The position numbers and the translations under genes are program-made. The notes under the pieces are model-generated. The model saw only the letters and a list, made by a program, of their open reading frames with translations, made no database searches and was not told the origin of the DNA. 10,424 nucleotides of DNA from Syntrophomonadaceae bacterium (GTDB lineage: Bacteria > Bacillota > Syntrophomonadia > Syntrophomonadales > Syntrophomonadaceae): positions 1-10,424 of the forward strand of contig JAUNBV010000064.1 in NCBI GenBank assembly GCA_030526885.1. The letters are read 5' to 3'. Every line of letters starts with the position of its first letter. Positions within the stretch are counted from its first letter, which is position 1. This document shows positions 7,219 through 10,424 of this stretch, piece by piece.

Positions 7219-7347
7219 TTTCTCTCTCCTCTTGGCCGACTGTCGCCAAATCCCGCCGCCGTAATCCGCACCGAGCGGAGGAAAAAGCCTTTCCTGCCAA
7301 AACGCTGCCTCGTATCGGGACGGTCTGCGGTGAGGCCATCTTTGCTC

Positions 7348-7466
7348 CGCGGTAGGTTTCTTACACTCCCCTGCGCCCTTGCGGGCTTGTCTCGCTGGAA
7401 ACCTTCGCGTGGGACACGCCGCAGCTCATCTGCGCCCTTTAGGGCTTGTCTCGCCGGGCCGTGTCC
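7348..7466. repeat. Two tandem hairpin repeat units with a shared core
   Basis: A 27-bp core occurs twice, at 7372-7398 and 7431-7457, 59 bp apart, differing at only three positions; the shared parts include tgcgccctt and gggcttgtctcgc. Each core holds its own small hairpin (GCCCttgcGGGC; GCCCtttaGGGC) and is enclosed by a different outer inverted repeat. In unit 1, CGCG..AGGTTTC (7348-7360) pairs with GAAACCT..CGCG (7398-7409). In unit 2, GGACACG (7412-7418) pairs with CGTGTCC (7460-7466). Different outer sequences with pairing kept in both suggests selection on the fold, as in REP-like or small mobile palindromic elements, or a tandem RNA motif. The rest of the 332-bp gap between the two small genes (7219-7347) shows nothing I can name. 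Confidence 0.65.
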
Positions 7467-7487
7467 GCAGAACGGCGAGCGGCTGAA

Positions 7488-7516
7488 TTGACTTGTGCCC
7501 GCCGTGCCCCTACAAT
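7488..7516 (+). promoter_or_regulatory. Sigma-A type promoter for small cysteine protein B
   Basis: TTGACT (7488-7493) and TACAAT (7511-7516), each one mismatch from consensus, are spaced by 17 bp. Transcription would start near 7523, 28 nt before the ATG at 7551. This also supports that start over the in-frame start further upstream. Confidence 0.8.
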
Positions 7517-7550
7517 TATATTATATCAAACCGGCGGGGAGGTAAAGTCC

Positions 7551-7853
7551 ATGCGCAGGGATACCGCCGCGCAGCTAATGATTTACTGCAACACCTGCGG
7601 CAACAAGTATAACGAGTACAACTGGACGCTGGAGAGCGCGGGCAGCCTGCCGGACGGGCGCGCGCCGCAGATAACGTTTTTGAAGATGCTGTATGAAGCC
7701 GCGCACGGCAGCGCCGCGTACGACGAGGTGTATATCTACTGCCCCGGCTGCCACGAGCGCTTTCGCTTCGGCCTATTAAAAAAGCCCCCACTCGATGAAG
7801 TGGAGGCTTATCTGGCCCGGGTGGGGGCCGAATATATGGATGAAGTCTATTAG
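7551..7853 (+). CDS. Small four-cysteine zinc-ribbon-like protein B, paralogue of the fdhD-linked one
   Basis: A 100-residue protein with Cys13-Asn-Thr-Cys16 (then Gly) and Cys64-Pro-Gly-Cys67, a likely zinc ribbon interrupted by a spacer of about 47 residues, then a helical tail ending Gly-Ala-Glu-Tyr-Met-Asp-Glu-Val-Tyr. It is the paralogue of the protein on 6910-7218 and lacks that protein's extra cysteines at 40 and 98. An in-frame start at 7446 would lie upstream of the promoter, so the ATG at 7551 is chosen; it has GGGGAGG eight bases upstream. It appears to be transcribed alone. No named function is recognised; a metal-binding or nucleic-acid-binding adaptor role would fit a zinc ribbon, but this is a guess. 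Confidence 0.75.
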   Translation: MRRDTAAQLMIYCNTCGNKYNEYNWTLESAGSLPDGRAPQITFLKMLYEAAHGSAAYDEVYIYCPGCHERFRFGLLKKPPLDEVEAYLARVGAEYMDEVY

Positions 7854-7900
7854 CCCGGCGGCGCGCCCGCCATACGGTTTTAAAACTCTATCCGCCGGGC
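7853..7900. terminator. Inverted repeat between convergent genes, possible weak terminator
   Basis: A perfect 9-bp GC-rich inverted repeat, GCCCGGCGG (7853-7861) and CCGCCGGGC (7892-7900), begins at the last base of the rightward stop codon and encloses 30 nt that include TTTTAAAA. A second small hairpin, GGGGC-gcag-GCCCC (7908-7921), lies six bases past the leftward fixB stop. Neither has a clear T tract, so termination here may be weak or factor-dependent. Confidence 0.45.
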
Positions 7901-7927
7901 GAAAGCGGGGGCGCAGGCCCCTAATCC

Positions 7928-8776
7928 CTACCCCAGCGCTTTTTGCAAATCTCCCAGCACATCCTTGATATCCGCGACGAGATAATAGTCGGACATCTGG
8001 TTCATAAAGGCGTTTTCGTCGCTGTTGATGGAAACGATGGTTTTGGCGTCGCGGATGCCCACGGTAAACTGTACCTGGCCGGAAATGCCCATCAGGATAG
8101 CCAGTTCCGGCTTGCATTTCTTGCCGGAGAGCCCGATGATGCGTTCCTCGTCGAGCCATTTGCGGTCGGTAGCCACCGGCTTGGAGCAGGCGATCTCGCC
8201 GCCCAGAGCGCGGGCGATGGCTTCCACCGCGGGCAAATCGCCCTGGTCTTCCAAACCCTGGCCTACCGCGACTAAAATCTTGGCGGCTTCGATGTCTACG
8301 CTGTCGCCGCCTTTGGCCTGTACGCCCAGCAGGGTCACGGCGGGGCTGCCGCCGGCCAAAGTCTCTATGCTGCCGCCTTCGGCGGGGGCATAGCTGCGGG
8401 GGCTGATGGCGATGACTTGTTTCGCGGTGGTAACGCTCTGGCTGGCTACGGTAGCGCCGCCCAAGGCGTTACGGGTACACGCTATCTCTTGCCCCTCCAC
8501 GCTCAAGGCGTTCACGTCGGTCAGGCAACCGGCACCCATGTTTTGGGCCAGGCGTCCGGCCAGTTCGCGGCCACGGCGGTTGGAGGCCAGCAGCACGATA
8601 TCGGCGGCGGCCGCTTCCAGCACGGCGGCTACGGCGGCGGTATCGGCCAGTACCTCGGGGTTATCGATGGTCACGGCCCGCACGTCCATTCCCAGGGGAG
8701 CGGAGATCACGGCGGCAGCGGTCATGAGCTCGCGCAGCAGGGCTTCTTTTTCACTGTAGATTAAAATGGTGGCCAT
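7928..8776 (-). CDS. fixB: FixB, electron transfer flavoprotein alpha subunit
   Basis: A 282-residue ETF alpha subunit, somewhat short for the family. The N-terminal domain (1 to about 150) has the ETF alpha/beta fold. The C-terminal FAD domain is clear: Ile-Leu-Val-Ala-Val-Gly-Gln-Gly-Leu (167-175), Gly-Leu-Ser-Gly-Lys (215-219), and Met229-Gly-Ile-Ser-Gly-Gln-Val-Gln-Phe-Thr-Val-Gly240, then Ser-Ile-Asn-Ser-Asp (249-253). In most ETF alpha proteins Gln236 is followed by His; here it is Phe237. With FixA it holds the flavins that take electrons from NADH and pass them to FixC and ferredoxin or, in the reverse sense, confurcate. GGGAGG, seven bases before the ATG, overlaps the last codons of fixA; the gap is 5 bp, so translational coupling is likely. 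It is the last gene of the operon. Confidence 0.92.
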   Translation of the reverse strand: MATILIYSEKEALLRELMTAAAVISAPLGMDVRAVTIDNPEVLADTAAVAAVLEAAAADIVLLASNRRGRELAGRLAQNMGAGCLTDVNALSVEGQEIACTRNALGGATVASQSVTTAKQVIAISPRSYAPAEGGSIETLAGGSPAVTLLGVQAKGGDSVDIEAAKILVAVGQGLEDQGDLPAVEAIARALGGEIACSKPVATDRKWLDEERIIGLSGKKCKPELAILMGISGQVQFTVGIRDAKTIVSINSDENAFMNQMSDYYLVADIKDVLGDLQKALG

Positions 8777-8781
8777 GTTCT

Positions 8782-9534
8782 CTACCTCCCTATCAGATTT
8801 TCGGCTTTGAGGGCCGCTACCAGTTCATCGACGCTCTTTACGGCCACACTCTTGCGCTGGGTCTCGGGGGCCAGGTTGCTGATGGTCTTGATGGCGGCAG
8901 CGCTTAGTTCCACGTCCATGTCGTCCAGCATCAACACTTCCTTGGGCTTTTTGCCGGCTTTCAGGATGGCGCTCACGGCGGGAATGCGCGCTTCGTTGAT
9001 CTCGGATACCACGGTCACCACTGCCGGGAGGGCGGCGGTGACGGTTTCTTCGCAATCCTCCAGAGCCTTTACCACGGTGATCTTGTCCCCGTCCAGGGTG
9101 ATGGCTTTGGCATAGGAAAGCTGGGGCCAGCCCAGAATGGCGGCCACGCGGGAGGCTACCTGCCCGGAATAGTTGTCCCCGCTGCCTTCGCCGAACAGCA
9201 GCAGGCCGATGTCCTCCAGCTTGCCCACTGCGGCGGCCAGCAACTGCGCGGCCTGGGCGCTGTCGATGCCGCTTAGTTCATCGTCGGCAATCAGCAAGGC
9301 TTCGTCGGCTCCGGCGGCCAGCGCTTCCTTGATGGTGTCCTCCAGTTCTTCATTGCCCACCGACAGGGCGATGACATTGCCGCCGGCGGCCTCTTTCAAC
9401 TGTACGCCGGCTTCGAGCGCGTTCTTGTCGATGTTGCCCAGCGTCCAGGGCACGTCGTCAAATACCGGCTGGCGATTGCGGATCCGCACCTGTTGCAGGT
9501 CGGGGATCTGTTTCATCGCTACTGCAATATTCAT
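8782..9534 (-). CDS. fixA: FixA, electron transfer flavoprotein beta subunit
   Basis: A 250-residue ETF beta subunit of usual length. Family features are the N-terminal Met-Lys-Gln-Ile-Pro-Asp (7-12), Gly-Asp-Asn-Tyr-Ser-Gly-Gln-Val-Ala (119-127) followed by Leu-Gly-Trp-Pro, and the ETF-beta signature region Val155-Lys-Ala-Leu-Glu-Asp-Cys-Glu-Glu with Leu-Pro-Ala-Val-Val-Thr-Val (169-175). Cys161 stands where the signature has an acidic residue or Gly. Val-Ser-Glu-Ile-Asn-Glu-Ala-Arg-Ile-Pro (176-185) is also typical. In bifurcating ETFs this subunit carries the bifurcating flavin and the NADH site. The start at 9534 is preferred because GGAGG lies seven bases upstream; a start five codons earlier would sit within that ribosome binding site. 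It follows fixX by 36 bp. Confidence 0.92.
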   Translation of the reverse strand: MNIAVAMKQIPDLQQVRIRNRQPVFDDVPWTLGNIDKNALEAGVQLKEAAGGNVIALSVGNEELEDTIKEALAAGADEALLIADDELSGIDSAQAAQLLAAAVGKLEDIGLLLFGEGSGDNYSGQVASRVAAILGWPQLSYAKAITLDGDKITVVKALEDCEETVTAALPAVVTVVSEINEARIPAVSAILKAGKKPKEVLMLDDMDVELSAAAIKTISNLAPETQRKSVAVKSVDELVAALKAENLIGR

Positions 9535-9570
9535 TGTCTTTCCTCCCAACTCGTTTTGTGTTTATGCCGC

Positions 9571-9867
9571 TTAACCGAATCTGAACTGGACGCCGCAACC
9601 GGCGGTGGGATAATTCCACTCCAGCACTTCGGTACCGCAGGCGATACGGCAGGTGCCGCATTCCAGACAGCCGTCAATGGACAACTCCACTTCACCGGCG
9701 CTGTTTTCGCTGTACAGCCCGGCGGGGCATACCAGTACGGCTGCTTTCAGGCGGGCGTCCTTGGCCATTCCGTCCCTGATTTTTACATGGGGCTCCTTGT
9801 CATGCTTGAAAACGTCCAGCCCCAGCTTGGCCTTGAGGCCGAGCACTTCTATGGTAGTCTGGCTCAT
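9571..9867 (-). CDS. fixX: FixX, ferredoxin-like iron-sulfur protein
   Basis: A 98-residue ferredoxin-like protein that docks on FixC and supplies its iron-sulfur centre(s), linking the ETF flavins to quinone or ferredoxin. The cysteines are Cys47 (Val-Cys-Pro-Ala-Gly-Leu-Tyr, a CP-type distal ligand) and Cys67-Leu-Glu-Cys70-Gly-Thr-Cys73-Arg-Ile-Ala-Cys77, plus Cys91 near the C-terminus. The CxxCxxCxxxC cluster plus distal CP is the FixX arrangement. The ATG at 9867 overlaps the fixC TGA as ATGA (4 bp), with TGAGG just upstream, so translation is coupled; an in-frame start six codons earlier lies within fixC and is less likely. Confidence 0.92.
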   Translation of the reverse strand: MSQTTIEVLGLKAKLGLDVFKHDKEPHVKIRDGMAKDARLKAAVLVCPAGLYSENSAGEVELSIDGCLECGTCRIACGTEVLEWNYPTAGCGVQFRFG

Positions 9868-10424
9868 ATCTTCCTCACCTTCCACATGTCTTTGCCCATA
9901 GCGAGCATATCCTTAAAGCCCAGGTGCTGCTTCATGGTGGGATACAGGCGCTGCTTGGGGCCGTCGGCGGGGATATGGTAGATGTCGCGCATCATATCGC
10001 CCATCATTTTGGGGTAATAGTTGAAGAAACGCGGGGTCTCCAATACGTCGGGCGCGGCGCTGAAGTTTTTGAAGTCCTGCATCACGAAGGATTCGTCCAG
10101 CAGCTTCTTATATCCGGCCAGCCCGGCTTCGCTGTAATCCCCGCTCTCTTTGGCGGCGATAACCGCCTGCCCGGCCAGTACGCCGGAAGCCAGCGCGTAT
10201 TCCATGCCGCGCACGGTGATGCCTATATTCATGGAAAACCCGGCGGCATCGCCCGCCAGCAGGATGCCGTTGCCGGTGAGTTGGCTCAGGGCATTAAGCC
10301 CGCCTTCGGGCACTACATGAGCCGAATACTCCGCGGTCTGCCCACCTTTTATCAGGCGCGCGATCTCGGGCCGGGCCTTGAATCTGTCCAGCAGCTCGGG
10401 CGCGGGGATGCGCTCCCCGTTATG
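9864..10424 (-). CDS. fixC: FixC, ETF-quinone oxidoreductase-like flavoprotein (5' end outside window)
   Basis: Only the C-terminal 186 residues are in the window, open from the right edge (first codons His-Asn-Gly-Glu-Arg); family members are about 430 long, so the N-terminal FAD Rossmann motif is off the edge. Visible is Val-Val-Pro-Glu-Gly-Gly (37-42), then the second FAD motif Gly53-Ile-Leu-Leu-Ala-Gly-Asp-Ala-Ala-Gly-Phe63, and Gly-Ile-Thr-Val-Arg-Gly-Met-Glu-Tyr-Ala (68-77), all typical of FixC. FixC resembles ETF:quinone oxidoreductase without its iron-sulfur domain, which FixX provides. It lies at the membrane and accepts electrons from the ETF alpha/beta flavins for quinone reduction. 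It is upstream of fixX, fixA and fixB in the same transcript; its promoter is beyond the window. Confidence 0.9.
   Translation of the reverse strand, partial: HNGERIPAPELLDRFKARPEIARLIKGGQTAEYSAHVVPEGGLNALSQLTGNGILLAGDAAGFSMNIGITVRGMEYALASGVLAGQAVIAAKESGDYSEAGLAGYKKLLDESFVMQDFKNFSAAPDVLETPRFFNYYPKMMGDMMRDIYHIPADGPKQRLYPTMKQHLGFKDMLAMGKDMWKVRKI

Noticed and set aside
7372..7457. CRISPR-like pair of repeats
   Set aside because: There are only two copies, each with internal palindromes and imperfect identity, and no cas genes are nearby.
7446..7550. Upstream in-frame start for small cysteine protein B
   Set aside because: It lies upstream of the promoter at 7488-7516 and in the repeat unit; the ATG at 7551 has a strong ribosome binding site and matches the paralogue's N-terminus.
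8406..8764. Long open frames on the plus strand opposite fixB and fixA
   Set aside because: They are shadows of GC-rich coding sequence; the minus-strand frames encode clear ETF subunits and the opposite frames show no ribosome binding sites or family motifs.

Overview
The window is GC-rich. Nearly every gene starts after a strong AGGAGG-type ribosome binding site. There are S-layer-homology (SLH) domains, a sodium-coupled symporter, a formate dehydrogenase accessory protein and a Fix/Etf electron-transfer operon. Together these suggest an anaerobic or facultatively anaerobic Gram-positive (Firmicutes/Clostridia-like) chromosome. This placement is an inference from gene content, not from a marker gene.

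Layout, left to right. (1) Positions 1-4005 are a cell-surface module. The first gene is the 3' part of a large exported protein with RCC1-type repeats, three SLH-like segments and a C-terminal membrane helix. Facing it, with only 12 bp between the stop codons, is an O-antigen ligase/polymerase-type membrane protein. (2) Positions 4006-4423 are a divergent promoter region. An extended -10 promoter drives the ligase leftward. A near-consensus promoter drives a leader of about 300 nt rightward, rich in hairpins and holding a possible short leader ORF with a Tyr-Tyr-Tyr-Phe run. (3) Positions 4424-5980 encode an SSS-family sodium:solute symporter, closed by a bidirectional terminator shared with the convergent fdhD. 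(4) Positions 6071-7853 hold fdhD and a small four-cysteine protein on the minus strand. Divergent from them is a second small four-cysteine protein that is clearly a paralogue of the first. Between the paralogues lies a pair of hairpin-forming repeat units, followed by a well-formed promoter for the rightward paralogue. (5) Positions 7928-10424 hold a minus-strand operon in the order fixC (5' part outside the window), fixX, fixA (etfB), fixB (etfA). Genes overlap or are 5-36 bp apart.

The Fix proteins should form an EtfABCX-type complex that links NADH, quinone and low-potential ferredoxin through flavin-based electron bifurcation or confurcation. FdhD sulfurates the molybdenum/tungsten cofactor for formate dehydrogenase. 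These two units fit a formate- or fatty-acid-linked anaerobic energy metabolism, but no formate dehydrogenase is in view. The least explained parts are the structured leader of the symporter, the tandem hairpin units at 7348-7466, and the paired zinc-ribbon-like small proteins.
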